Source: Mycteria americana (taxonomy: Eukaryota; Chordata; Aves; Ciconiiformes; Ciconiidae). From it: a stretch of DNA of 64,000 nucleotides. Both the position numbers and the translations under genes were made by a program. The stretch is from contig NC_134368.1 of NCBI RefSeq assembly GCF_035582795.1, forward strand, positions 3,719,501-3,783,500, written 5' to 3'. The notes under the pieces were generated by a model. The model was not told the DNA's origin. It saw only the letters and a list, made by a program, of their open reading frames with translations, and ran no database searches. Of this stretch, positions 1-12,186 are shown piece after piece (within the stretch, counting starts at the first letter, position 1; the number at the start of each line of letters is the position of its first letter).

Positions 1-971
1 ATCCCAGACTGTGTCAGGGAAACTGCTCCAAGATCTTCTTCCTGCCAGAAGCCCTCCTTCCCCAAGAGATGCCAGCAGGCTTGATGGCAGCCTTCCCCAT
101 CCTCCCAGGCCCAGCTCCCCTCTTACTTCTCTCGCCTCTCTCTTAGCACCTCTTCCTCCTCTGGTCTCCTCTTTTGGGAACCCTCCATTCATGCGCTTGG
201 GTGGCCCACCCATGTGGGTCAGGCAGCAGGCAGCATCTATCAGCCACAAATGAAGCTTGCCAAGGCTTGTGGCCACCTGGGGACCTTCTAGCCATGCATT
301 ATCCCCACTCAGCTCAACCAGCCTGGATAAACACTGCAGCCAGGCTGAGCACCGACCTGGAGAGGGGCGGATGGAGGTCCAGGAGGGGCAGAGAGTGACA
401 AACACTGATTTCTGCCCCATCCAGCTCCCATTTTTAGATAGTCTTCCCGGTGAAGCCTTCAGCACACCTCACTCCTCGCCCACGCAGCCCAGAAGATAAA
501 AGCAAATCGGCCAGATCATACCGAAAAGCAATCCTCACTTTCAGCGCTGATAAATTAAAAGCTCCCTGGCCTCTGAGTGAAAGGAAGTTTTCCCACACAA
601 TAGCTCAGATCCCATTAAAGCAATGACAAGCAACCACTTTGTGCTTCACTTAAAATTTAGCCAGGAAGGAAAATATTACTTTGGATGGAAAGAAGAGATT
701 GCTTTTAATTGAAACTCCTTCTGCACTGAGCTACTGTTGACACTTAGTTTTCAATTAACAGTTCCACAAGTTTTAGTTCAGTTCTGCAAGTAAAGGCTGT
801 AAAGTGAGAAAAAAAAAATCTAATCAAATCAAATCAGAACTTCTGGCTAATCTTGGAGAAATTCAAAGGGATTTATATGTAAGTCTGCATGTTTTTTTCC
901 CTTCATATCCTTGACTCAGTGGTCTCCTCGCCACTTCCAAGCCCCACAAGGTTACCTTCACAAACCATTGA
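1..971. other. Intergenic, no gene recognised
   Basis: No convincing coding exon is seen on either strand; the open frames are short and of biased composition. The first 500 bases are C/T-rich and moderately GC-rich. From about 540 to 900 the sequence becomes AT-rich with several TTAAT/AATTAA-type words (for example near 715 and 755), the kind of composition found in conserved non-coding elements, but conservation cannot be judged from one sequence. Confidence 0.5.
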
Positions 972-1105
972 AGAATTGAGGTTGGGAGGGACGGACATCT
1001 GAGGTCTCTAGTCTGACTCCTTTGCTCAAAGCAGGGTCAACTTGAAATTCAGAGCTGGTTCCTCAGAGCCTTGTCCAGGTCAGATGAGTATCTCCAGTGG
1101 TGGTG
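972..1105 (-). mobile_element. Old CR1 LINE 3'-end fragment, reverse orientation
   Basis: Read on the plus strand the segment gives the antisense CR1 3'-end phrases: 'gaggttgggagggac' near 977, 'tgctcaaagcagggtcaact' near 1022, and 'gccttgtccaggtcagatgagtatctccag' in pieces near 1068-1096. This is the usual order in avian CR1 antisense 3' ends. It is diverged, short, and 5'-truncated like most CR1 copies. It lies about 100 bp before a second CR1 copy in the opposite orientation. Confidence 0.7.
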
Positions 1106-1211
1106 GTTGCACAGCCTTGGTGGGATAAAAGAAAAAAAAATTCAGGAAGAAAAGCTAATAGGAAAGGAAAGTGTCTTAGGGAAGAGGATTTGGAAGAGAT
1201 GTGGAAGAGAT

Positions 1212-1785
1212 GTGGCCAGCAGGTCGAGGGAGGGGATTCTGCCCCTCTGCTCCACTCTGGTGAGACCCCCCTGCAGTACTGCGTCCAGATCTGGGGTCCT
1301 CAGCACAGGAAAGACATGGAGCTGTTGGAGCGGGTCCAGAGGAGGCCACAAAGATGATCAGAGGGCTGGAACACCTCTGCTATGAAGAAAGGCTGAGAGA
1401 GTTGGGGGTGTTCAGCCTGGAGAAGAGAAGGCTCCAGGGAGACCTTATTGCAGCCGTTCAGTACTTAAAGGGGGCTTGTAAGAAAGATGGGGACAGACTT
1501 TTTAGCAGGACAGGAGACAGGGGTAACGGTTTTAAACTAAAAGAGGGGAGATTCAGACTAGATATGAGGAAGAAATTTTTTATGATGAGGGTGGTGAAGC
1601 ACTGGCCCAGGTTGCCCAGAGAGGGGGTAGATGCCCCATCCCTGCAAACATTCAAGGCCAGGTTGGACGGGGCTCTGAGCAACCTGATCTGGTGGAAGAT
1701 GTCCCTGCCCATGGCAGGGGGGGTGGAGTAGATCACCTTTAAAGGTCCCTTCCAACCCAAACCATTCTATGATTCTATGTTTGGG
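1212..1785 (+). mobile_element. CR1 LINE, 5'-truncated, sense orientation
   Basis: About 570 bp of the 3' part of a chicken-repeat-1 element. It encodes broken remnants of the C-terminal end of the CR1 ORF2 polyprotein (peptides like [18 protein letters not shown] from 1354, then a frameshifted continuation). It ends with the 'ggtcccttccaacccaaacc' segment and the short ATTCTATG-type terminal repeat at about 1766-1780. Upstream it stops abruptly, the usual 5' truncation of reverse transcription. It matches the copy at 11.6-12.2 kb over its whole length with few differences, so both belong to one subfamily. Confidence 0.93.
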
Positions 1786-3984
1786 ACATCGGGGTTCGCC
1801 TGCAGCTGGGGTGTGCCCACCCCAGGCGTAGGAGGCATGGCCACAGAGCAGCACAGCACAACAGCCTGGGTTGCACTCAAAATATTGTTTTATGGGCAAA
1901 GAGGAACCACTCCTTATCTGTGAGTGTGTATCTATAAAGCCAAGAATTTATTGTTGGTATAACTGCAATCACAACAGTCTCATGATGACTGGTCCATATC
2001 TAATACAGAAAAATACATGCACTTAGTCTCTACCCCTTTTCCTGGGGTTTTGCTCACCCTTCCCTGCCCCTCTGGGTCCTGGGTGGTTTCACTCTGCTGT
2101 TGGGGGTGTTATAGGGGTTCAGCCATATTTGGAGTCTTTCACCAGGAGGAATATGGTGTTCATGTTATTGGCTTCTTCTTCCTTGCTCTAGGATCCACCT
2201 GAGGTCATTTTTGCATGTTCGCTATCATGCTTTAACACAAGCTTATGGGCTGTTTTGGGATGAGGACACAGCTTCAGGAGAGTTTTGAAAGCCTCAGAGC
2301 CCTAACTGAGCTCAGCTGGTCAGAGACATTGAGTCTGTGCCTCATCTCAAGGACCAATGGATATGATAGGAAGGTAAAAATACAAGATAAATTTTTTATC
2401 ATGCACAAAGAGGTTTTGCAAGGAGGATATGCACAGCTCAGGTGTTCAAGGCAGTAATTTGTTGGCTTTTACCCAGTGCAGATTAAGGCATTTCAGACTT
2501 GCCGTCCCTGATGAAACACATCAGGCTCTGCTGGCTCTGCTGGCACCAGTGAGGTGGTGGCCTGGGCTCCTGGAAATTCATCCTCGACGTTGCTGAGCTG
2601 TTGCCTTCCAATTCTCTACTTTTTTCTTTAGTATTTTATACCTTTTTGCACAATTTTCCCCTCTGACTCCTCAAGCTGCTATCAGCAACTCAGTGATCGT
2701 GCTTCTGTCTTTGACTTCTAAACCAATGGTTTAGCTGGAGGCAAATTCCGTTCCTTGAAAGGTTTTATTCACCCCTGTCCATCACAACATGCCAGTTTGA
2801 ACCATAATGTGTTGATAGCATCCTAAAAAGTATGTTTTAGGTTTTCACTGAAGCAACAAAACCTTTGTGGAGCTGACATAGGATCAGATATAGAGATTGA
2901 GACTTAGAGATATAATGAATTTCCTCCAAGATGTTCCTATGAAAATCCACCAATGTACAAATGCACTTGCACCCACCACATTCCTGTGGGTCATGTCCAG
3001 CCCTGGGCACCCCAGTATGGCAAAACCCATGGTTCCCAGTCCCTCGCTCAAGGACCCTGTCCTTTTCCAGCCACCTGTGTGATGAGCTTGGACGTTAAAG
3101 CCAGGTAGAGAGCTGGCTTTGCCCCCATGCAGGCAGTGTGCAGGACCAGTCTCATCTTGAAGCTGCCAACCGCCCAGTAAGCAGTTGCTGAGCTTTGCTG
3201 TCATCTCCCCATCTTTGTTCTCAAAAATGATCAAACAATTTAAAAAAAAAAATTAAATCAAAGCCAGTTTCTGGGAGTTTCTTCCAGCATTCTTAAACAT
3301 GAAAAAAATCTCTTCGCCCACCAGCAAGGCCAGGGAGGTCATTTCAAGCATAACCTGTTGGGATTTCTCCAGCCAAGAGCAGGAGGTTGGCTGGAGCACT
3401 TTTGCTCCCGGCAAGCCCCACCACGGGAAAGCCAGATGGAGATGAGCAGCCCCTGCAAAGCCAAGCCCTTAAACCGGAGCTCATGGCAGAGAGTGGTCCA
3501 AGCTGCAGTCGGCAAGTCTTCCCAAAGACATTAATCTTCTCATTACGGCGTGATTTAAGCGCAAGAGCTTTTATTGTCTTCGGTCCCTAGAGGTCAATAG
3601 AAGGAACGGCCTGATTGTTGGGCAATTTATTTGACTCAATGTAATAACATTTAAATGGGCCGTGAAGACAAAACAAGATGCTCCATGCTTAAGTCTATCC
3701 AGAGGCTGCTTTTGTCCCTTTTTTTTTAATCCCTGGCGATAAAAGTGTAACTCTCCCAGGCTCCATCTCTTAAATTTTGTGTCGGCTGTTCCTTATTATT
3801 TTGGTGAGGCTTTTTGGGAGGGGTGAAGAAGGGAGAAGTTGATTTTTTTTGGTGGACTTTTCCTTCCCCTTAGTGAAAAAGTATAATTTAGAGGTTGTGC
3901 TGGTGAGGCTTATGTACCACAGGCAGCTATACAGGCTTAAAACTGGCCTTCCTCTTGATCTAGATAAATTGCCTGCACATCTGG
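1786..3984. other. Intergenic, no gene recognised
   Basis: Unique-looking sequence without a supported gene, RNA gene or repeat. The open frames are under 120 codons and show no recognisable domain. The stretch around 3600-3680 is AT-rich with ATTTAAAT and AATTTATTTGA words and could be a conserved element, but nothing proves it. Confidence 0.45.
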
Positions 3985-4078
3985 GTGGCATTTCAGCCCT
4001 CTGGAAATCAGGATGCCTGGGTTCTGTTACCAGCCCTGCCAGCGACTCACCCCATGCCCCTGAAAAGGTCATCCAGGC
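3985..4078 (+). mobile_element. MIR-like ancient SINE relic, sense
   Basis: The segment follows the core of MIR-type SINEs in the sense direction. Its order of words is 'ggatgcctgggttctgttac', 'cagccctgccagcgactcac', then 'aaaaggtcat', equivalent to the tRNA-derived B-box region and the following 'gctctgccactta...gaccttgg' of MIR. It is heavily diverged, as expected for a family that was active before the amniote radiation. The alternative is chance similarity in a C-rich stretch. Confidence 0.5.
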
Positions 4079-5651
4079 TTAGATTTGGGCGGGCAAACTC
4101 GCTGTTGAGCCTTACTTTCTTGAGCATGTCTTACTTTCTGAGCAGTTTGACGTGAATAATCTGGGAAGAGGACCGATCTACTTGAAAAGCCACTGTCATG
4201 CTTATCTCCATAGCAGTGCTGTTATGAGTCACTAAAATTTACTTGGTGAATTAATTCTTCTAATGATTTACTGGAGAGAAAGAAGCCTGTTATCAACGTG
4301 CTCGGTGGGCTGCAGGGAAATCAGGTTGTGGATGTGCATGGATGAGTCTCCTGACATCGCTCAGCTACACCTGCAGGCTGAGGGGATCTCCCTTCCCCAG
4401 TGGGTTTTGGGAAGAAAAGGGCACTGAGGAGCACGAGGAGATCCTCATGTGTCTGCTCAGCTCTTATCTGGACTTCTTTCTTTTGAATTTGAATGGAGAA
4501 GGATATCATTCACTGTGATATCCTAGTTTTGGTGTCCAGCATGGGTGGGAGAAGATATGCAAAATTAGAGAACTCAGAAGCTAATAGCGAATTTTGGAAA
4601 GAAATTGAAAATTGCCATTATAAATGAAGGTGGTCTTGAGGCTGTGGGGACAGGTGAGTAACCGAGGTGAGGCACGGCCATGTGGCATGGCCAGAAGTTC
4701 CTCCTGTGGGTCTTCCAGAGCTGTCCCTCCACACGTCCTCAGTAGGACCAGATCACTGCTGCTCCACTGCTCTGCAAGAGCATCTGCACTTTCTCCTTCC
4801 CTGACTTTGCTTCTATTTTAAAAAAAAAAAAAAAAAAGTTTTTCTGATTTTGTTTTTAACATGGCCTAACAAAACTCCAGATAATGACAAACAAGTGAGC
4901 AAGACTTCTGGCACAAGCAAACGAGATTTCATCTGTCAGCCCATGGGCGGATGGAGCAGGATGGTGCTGGCTGTATTCTCTTAAGGTGGCTCCTTCCATC
5001 CTCAGAGCTGCTTAAAATAAAGCAGATGGGAGTACAAAATTATCCTCAGTGCCAAAACACAGTGCTGCATCCAGGAGGTGTTGCTTTTTGTGGAGTCTCT
5101 GATCTGACACACTATATCCACACTAGTCACTCAAGCACAGGCTGGCAAGTGATTGCCCAGACACTTAAAGTGCCAATGCTGGAGCCAGTGAACCAGCCCC
5201 CCAGCAATGTTTGAGCTTGGTTTAGGGGTTGAGACGGTTGAAATGTATGAAGAAGGCCAGCTGGACTTGAGGCCAAAGAACAGGTCCTGGTTAGTTTGCT
5301 GATAGATACAACCACAGTGCACAGACAGACCCAGAAAACACAGAAACACCTCACCTGATGTGTTTTGCACAAGGCTGTTTGGTGTGAGAGCTTCTAGCCC
5401 ATGCTGGGGTCTAGCGAAGGGACCTGAACAAAAATCAAGGAGCTGTTTAAGTCACCCCGTGAGCCAGGAGGTGACAGTGCCTGGTCTTCTCCAGGTCCTG
5501 TTGAATTTTTTTGCTTCCCTCTGATCCAGATTGTGTTGGGTAGATGAAGATCCAGCTTGATTCACACCAAAGTCCTGTTGCATTAAAGCAATGGGTCATA
5601 CCAGGGCAGGAGGATGGATGTTTGTCCTCTCTCCAGGCAAAGGAAAAGTTG
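4079..5651. other. Intergenic, with an A18 homopolymer
   Basis: No coding region is supported. The stretch at 4195-4275 is AT-rich with TGAGTCA- and AATTAATT-like words. A run of 18 A lies at 4820-4837, without an identifiable retroposed gene in front of it. Confidence 0.45.
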
Positions 5652-5735
5652 GGAGAGGTTAAGTGACTTGCCCAGTGCCACACAGACAAGCAGTGGGAGA
5701 AACGGGGATGAACAGTGATCTCCCAACTCCATCAA
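5652..5735 (-). mobile_element. MIR-like ancient SINE relic, antisense
   Basis: The plus strand reads 'gagaggttaagtgacttgcc', then 'cagtgccacacagacaagcagtggg' in pieces, then 'gatctcccaactcc'. That is the classic reverse-complement order of the MIR/CORE-SINE family (gaggttaagtgacttgcccaaggtcacacag, tagtaagtggcagag, ctcctgactcc). It is one of the clearest old SINE matches in the window, and therefore lies on the minus strand. Confidence 0.75.
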
Positions 5736-6387
5736 TGACAGGACCATGAAAGGGACTGGCTCTATCCATCAGCGAAGGTGCAGAAATAGCTGCGATGTCT
5801 TTTAACATGCGTCAGCACTCCCCCATGCTCTGCCCCGAGGCTTGGCTGTTGAAGGTGATGCCACGGTGAACACTGGGACGTGCAAGATAGGGTCTAAGCA
5901 CCACGTGGTGACTGTCTGCTCCCATGCAGGATGCTCCATCCCCAAAGAATACCTGGGGGGAGGAAAACACATCCAGGGAACAGGGACAGTCAGGGACACG
6001 CAAGTGAGCCTGAGGAGCAAGGGGGACCATGGGCTTACCCAGGGTCCAGAAGAAGGACAAGCTGCTGCAGGGGTGCTGCACAGGACGGGACTGGCTTTGA
6101 CACCAGGCTGAGGCTGGGGGTGAAACCTCTCTGAGAAGGTGGAAAACAGGGGTGATGATGAGAAGTGTAGGACCACCAGCAGCTCCAAGGGAGCAGGAGG
6201 AAGGTGGAGGCTACAACCACAGAGCCGAAGGCTTTGGCTGGCCGCAGGCAGGCCCCAAGGAAGGGCTTTGGCAGGAAAATGGCCAGTTTGGCCAGCGCAG
6301 ACCAAGCCTTAACCAGGGACTGAGAGGGTGCTAACCAGCCAGGAGCACATGGACTCTCACAGCATCCTTCCACCCTTTATCAGCCCA

Positions 6388-6440
6388 ATTTTGCACATGG
6401 GGAAACTGAGGCACAGAGAGCTAAGACTGCCTTCAGGCAA
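6388..6440 (-). mobile_element. MIR-like ancient SINE fragment, antisense
   Basis: Contains 'ggggaaactgaggcacagag' followed by 'agctaag', the hallmark antisense MIR phrase. Only about 50 bp remain. It lies 650 bp from the fragment at 5.7 kb in the same orientation, but both cover overlapping parts of the family, so they are probably separate insertions. Confidence 0.65.
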
Positions 6441-9400
6441 GCATCAGCCGTCAGAATGAGATGAGCCCCTTCTCACGCCACCCAGCCTCCTTGCTTGTGT
6501 CTTTTAAAAATCTGGGGGTACCTACAGATGAAAATAGGGCACCATGGGCATTCTCATGCCCAATGGTGATTAAGCACCTTCTCAGTATCTGCCCCTACAC
6601 ATCCTGTCCTCGTGTGTCAGAAGGAGCGACGGGAGCAACCACCTTCCCTTTCCCTTTCTCTTGCCTTTCACTGCTCCGCGCTTGGTCGGAGGGAGTTTGT
6701 ACAGCTCCTAGCACCGGGGAAGACACTGCAAGACCTCCTGCAGGATGGACATCATCAAACTTCTGCCTTCGGACCAGTTCAGTGACTTCAAAAGACAATG
6801 ACCACAGGATGGCAGCAAAATCCGTCTCTGTGGAAGTCTCCAAAACCAGTTTTCCCAGTCCTTCTTGCCTGGGTGCTGCTGATGGCACCAGGACAGACAG
6901 GTAGAGCGGCTGGCAGTGCTGCTGCAAGGTGAGTGCAGAACCCAAGCCAAGGCTGCAAACTGACAGGGCTGAGGGGAGGTAAAATGGCCTTTTGGTATTC
7001 TCCCGGCTGGGAATATGAATCTGCTCTCATCTCCACTTCTCAAGGTTATTTTTGCTTTTCTGTTGAAATGCAAATCCTAAAAAAAAACCCCAATATAACT
7101 GCAAAAACACACCAGGATATTTCCATTTCTTTTTGGCCGAATCCCCCAGGGTTGGATCTTTCCTGTGGATGGGGAAGAAGATGGCTGGGAGGGCTGAAAA
7201 ATAAAAATGTTTGCAAAGGCCAGCCTTTTTTTTTGCAAACACAAATACCTATAAATGTGGCAGGGCGCGAGATGAAGCTGTAAGATTTAGCTGTGCTGAG
7301 GCTGCAGCTTTCCAAGGGTGTCTCCTTCCAAGTGCTAACCTCTGCGGATGGTAGGAGAGCAGAAGACGACCGTGCCACGCGCGGGGCAGGGAGAACAGGC
7401 TGTTCTGCTGAGAGATGCGGAGATCTCTGCTTAATGAGTTGGCCTCGTTTCCAGAAGGACTGCCAGGATGAAATGGGGTCTCTCCTCCACTTATTCATTT
7501 GAATTGGCTAGTTAAAGCCTCTCCATCTGTGTCATTTCTGTGATGAAAAAAAGGGAAATGGGAAGAAAAGGAATGCACTTCCATTTATCTCTCGGTAGGA
7601 ATTTTGGCTGAGCCCCATCAAACCAAGGTAAATCAGGGATTTTTATCAGGGCTTTCTAAACCAACATCTACCTGGTATCCTTTCCCTTGCTCCTCTCATT
7701 TCTAGAGCAGATAAAAATTGTAGGAGGGAGGGAAAAAAACCTACAGGTGTCTTTTTTAAGTGGCACATTTGGGGAATTAAATATTTTTTAAAAAATAAAG
7801 TAAACTTTTCCTGATTGACCTTTTTTTCCCTCTTTTTAACCCCCATAAACCTACTGACTCCACACAACTATAATTGCTGAGTGTTTCGTTTGATTCAGGG
7901 CATCTCCCAGAACAAGGCGAGGCAGAGAGCCCTCCTCGAAGAGCTCCCCGCCTGCTCTCCAACATAATGGAGACATGGGTGTCCAGAAAGGCAACAGGCA
8001 TGAAAAGGAGGCATATGCACGCTCACTACCTGTAACGAATAAATCCTACAGAGAGACAAGAAGCCTTTGCACGGGCCTTTCAGCAAGACCTGTCCAGCAG
8101 CCAAGTGACTTGGAGCAAGAGCAGAGCAAGCCCCAAGCTCCAAAGTAGATGTTCTCCACCCAACAACCACATGGTTGCTCCAGAAGATGATCTGTGCCTG
8201 GCCACTCTGCTCAGCATCAGTTTGGGTTTAAACTTCCTTCCTGAGCTAATGCACGCCGCTTTTCAAGGACCACGTGGTTTTCCAAACTCTGATGCATCAA
8301 CTCTGATGCATTTAAAGACACATCCAGAGTTTCACTCTTGGCAATACTGATATGTTCTCCTCCAAGGTGCTGCACAGCCAAGAACAAGTTTTAAACCAGT
8401 CTGATGAGAACTGAAATGGAACAGCAGCAAAACTGTGCTACACTGGTGAAAGGAAACGAGGGAAGGTGAAAGCTGTTGGAAATTTCCCTTGCATCCACAC
8501 ATCCTTGGCTCCAGCAAAACTGCCTTTCCCGGGAGGAGCAGTGTGGTCACCTCTGATGATATTGTCTCCTCTGCATACCATTTTCTAACACTGGGCTCTG
8601 CGGAGAGCAGGGGACACTTCAGCCTTATGGGTTTTTTTTCCTATATCATCACCACAGTGCAACAGCGAAGCTATCGTGACAGGCTGCAGGAGAGGTTAGC
8701 AGTTTGCTCACCAGCAGTGGGGATTTAAAGGCTGTTCTCAGCCCATAGATCAACAGATCTGCGTTTCCACGTTTCCTCCATCCTCTGCATCCAGCTCAGA
8801 ACAGGAGCAAAGCTCCCTCCTCCTACTTCCACCCATAGCAGTTATTTAGCACCTCAGATCCGTGTATCTGGGAGCACTCACAGAGGGGACGCTTTCTCCC
8901 CACCCATCACAACTTCCAGAAAGGGATGGTTTCAATGTAATCGTCTTTACCAGAAGATTCAGCTTAAAAGCCACCCCGCTGAGAGAGGATGGCTTTGCTG
9001 TATCACTTCGAGGGGTCAGTGTGCATACAAATCAAATTCCTGTGTCTCCGACATAAAGAGATCTCTTAGGACTGTAGGGTTAGGATTGAAGAGTCTAATA
9101 AGGGGAAAGAATTAAGCCTGCAATCACTTGGACTGATTTAAATTAGGTTTTTTTCCTCTCGCTTTAATTAAAATAAGCCGATTTTCCTTTCCACCTGTGT
9201 TTCTTATGCAGGCAGAATTTCCATTAAATTCAGTCGATGCTTTTTTTAACTTCTTGAAGCTACAGCTTCATGGCATCCCTTAATCTGGCTGCAAGGAGTT
9301 TCCTTAGCACATTGCCACTCTTGTGATATTAATTATAATATCTCCCTGCTTTATATACCAGTCACCTCTGTTATTAAATGGACCTCCTGCGTGCCTTTCT

Positions 9401-11214
9401 TCTATCTTATTAAAGAACACTGACCTTCATTATTCATTACAGAAATATAATGAATATTCATTACAGAATAGGGATGATATTGGCTTACATTGTCCCCGGG
9501 AAGATTTAGGTCAGACATAAAGGAAATCCTCGTTGTGACAGGGACAGTGATGAACTGGAAGGGTTTGGGGCTGGGACAGGGCATGTGTCCCGTCACTGGA
9601 GGCCTTCAAGCAGACAGCCAAATATCAGGGGTGCAGCAGGTAGAGCTGGTGCTGATTTGGGGCAGATTGGTGGGATCCTAGACAGCCCCTGCACTTTTGC
9701 ACACCTTCTATGGAAGAAGGAGTATTGGAAATCTTCCAGTAACTTCTACCAGCAGCCATCCAATAAAAGGAACAGCACAATGTTTAATAGCATAATTTTC
9801 AAGCTCCGGACTAATCATACAGTGATTAAATCAAAGAGAAGACAACGTAACCTGGGCAGTTATCGTGGCCATCGATTCATTCTTCCAGCCCCGCGTTAAC
9901 AGCACAAAAGGCACTATCTGTCCCCACCACCATCAACTTGATGTATTCATTAATCTCCATGCAATCCTCCGGCAGCTACACCGAGCTCAGCTCCTCACTT
10001 TACGCTCAGGTTATAGCTGGAATAATGCCCAGCAATGGGATGGGAAGTGCCTGAGGAGCAGGCAGTGCTCTCGGCCATGGAGAAGGCTGTGGGAGCCCTT
10101 GGGGCTCTGGCTGGGACGGCCACTTTCCTGCCTCCCATAGGTATTCACACCCTCCTCTTGACTTACAGCAGGCATTCCTTTAAATGGCTTCAAAAGCAAA
10201 GACGCAAACCCAGGGAGGAAAGGTCCATTGAAGGCTCTAATGCAGAGACAACCCCAGTCAGGAGAGTCCTAAGCTGCTGAGTGCTAAACGCAGAGGAAAG
10301 ATGTATTGTTTCTTTTTCTCAAGGCATCCGGTTTTGTCCACCATTAAAGGAAGGAGCGGTTAGCAAGAAAGACAACACAGGCCAAATATGAGCTCTTGCA
10401 TGGGTCTGACCTCAAGAGGGGCTGCAATAGGAGCCCTCGTTTGAATAGCGGGGTTATTTGCTTCTCCCCATGCTGACATCTGCATGGTCAAAAGCAGACC
10501 GCACTTAGAAAAAGCAGTTTTGAGTGTAGCCCCAGCAGGGTACACAACCGAGCCTCAAAAACACGATATGGTACTGACCTCCATCGTGGGGGCCTCCCTC
10601 TCTCCCTGTCTGATCCAGCCACTGTGAGTCAACGTCATTTGGGAATAAAGCTGGGAGGGGATAAAATCAAATGTGTTTTTTCTTGTGTTTCCACTGAAAA
10701 AAAAATTGATTTTAGCATGGTTCCACTTCGAATCAGTAAAATAAATGGTCACTTGCTTTTGACAAGTCTGGTAAAATGGAAACAAACTCCCAGGACTAAT
10801 ATTCTGCATGGAAAAAAAAAATACTGCCTCTGAAGTTGAAGTATTGCCTTAAAATAAATAAGTACTGCAGGAATCGGAAAGCAAAATGAGCCCTGGATTC
10901 TGTGCCTTCTTCTCACAGAGTTTATTTTAACCACCACCATGTCCATGCAGTCCTCACGGCATTAAAGGACACCCAGAAACCACTTTTGCAGCAGAACATC
11001 CCCAGGAAGTCTCTGTGCTCCCACCAGCAACGGCGCATCCCTTCCCAAGGAGCACGGAGGGGAGAGTTGGATATGAACTAGGCAGCTTGAGTCCCTCTTA
11101 CTTTTATTTTAGACGCAAGCAAGGAAACTTGGAAGCTGTGACCTGAACTTCTGTGGGAGCCCAGAGCTCCTCTCCCACCCTGACCAGGCTGTTCTGCCTG
11201 CATCCCACTCCAGC
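6441..11214. other. Intergenic, no gene recognised; short duplications
   Basis: No supported gene. The open frames on both strands are short and lack family features. Small direct repeats are visible: aactctgatgcat at 8285-8297 and 8299-8311, and attcattacagaa at 9432-9444 and 9456-9468. A segment at about 9100-9200 is AT-rich with TTTAATTA and TAATAAG words resembling homeodomain-site clusters in conserved elements; this is only a compositional impression. Confidence 0.45.
8285..8311. repeat. Two-copy tandem repeat, 14-bp unit
   Basis: The unit aactctgatgcatc occurs at 8285-8298 and its first 13 bases recur immediately at 8299-8311, an exact short tandem duplication. Confidence 0.9.
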
Positions 11215-12186
11215 CCCAACAGAACTTCATCATCATAATGTCTTCATCAATGACATAGACAGTGGGATTGAGTGCACCCTCAGCAAATTTGCAGATGACA
11301 CCAAGCTGAGTGGTGCGGTTGACACGCCTGAGGGATGGGATGGCATCCAGAGGGACCTGGACAAGCTGGAGAAGTGGGCCTGTGTGAACCTCATGAGGTT
11401 CAACAAGGCCAAGTGCAAGGTCCTGCACCTGGGTCGGGGCAACCGCTGGTATCAATACAGGGTGGGGGATGAAGGGATTGAGAGCAGCCTTGTGGAGAAG
11501 GACTTGGGGGTACTGACAGATGAAAAGCTGGACATGAGCTGGCAAGGTGCACTCGCAGCCTGGAAAGCCAACCATATCCTGGGCTGCATCCAAAGCAGCG
11601 TGGCCAGCAGGGCGAGGGAGGGGATTCTGCTCCTCTGCTCCGCTCTGGTAAGACCCCCCCTGCAGTACTGCGTGCAGATCTGGGGTCCTCAGCACAGGAA
11701 AGACATGGAGCTGTTGGAGCGGCTCCAGAGGAGGCCACAAAGATGATCAGAGGGCTGGAACACCTCTGCTATGAAGAAAGGCTGAGAGAGTTGGGGTGTT
11801 CAGCCTGGAGAAGAGAAGACTCCGGGCAGACCTTATTGCGGCTTTTCAATACTTCAAGGGGGCTTGTAAGAAAGATGGGGACAGACTTTTTAGTAGAGCC
11901 TGTTGCGATAGGACAAGGGGTAATGGTTTTAAACTAAAAGAGAGGAGATTTAGACTAGATACAAGGAAGAAATTCTTTATGATGAGGGTGGTGAAGCACT
12001 GGCACAGGTTGCCCAGAGAGGTGGTAGATGCCCCATCCCTGGAAGTGTTCAAGGCCAGGTTGGACGGGGCTCTGAGCAACCTGATCTGGTGGAAGGTGTC
12101 CCTGCTCATTGCAGGGAGGTTGGACTAGATCACCTTTAAAGGTCCCTTCCAACCCAAACTGTTCTATGATTCCATGATTCTATGAC
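11215..12186 (+). mobile_element. CR1 LINE, about 970 bp, sense orientation
   Basis: This is the longest CR1 copy in the window. It begins inside the reverse-transcriptase domain of ORF2, runs through the C-terminal part and 3' UTR, and ends with the ATTCTATG-type terminal repeat (about 12,158-12,183: tctatgattccatgattctatg). The 5' truncation and lack of target-site certainty are normal for CR1. The 3' half from about 11,602 closely matches the copy at 1212-1785. Confidence 0.95.
11240..12128 (+). pseudogene. CR1 ORF2 reverse-transcriptase remnant
   Basis: An open frame from about 11,240 to the stop at 11,744 encodes the C-terminal part of a CR1 reverse transcriptase. The peptide [19 protein letters not shown] includes the FADD form of the catalytic [YF]xDD motif that binds metal ions in the palm. 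VLHLGRGN and [11 protein letters not shown] follow. After the stop the homology continues in other frames ([18 protein letters not shown] from 11,743, then [27 protein letters not shown] from 11,799 in parts), so at least two frameshifts or stops break it. The N-terminal endonuclease is absent. It cannot be an active retrotransposase. Confidence 0.93.

Noticed and set aside
5802..6305. 167-codon minus-strand open frame
   Set aside because: Composition is rich in P, S, L and W with no motif; overlapping open frames occur in several other phases; probably chance.
11078..11740. 220-codon minus-strand open frame
   Set aside because: It is the antisense shadow of the CR1 ORF2 remnant.
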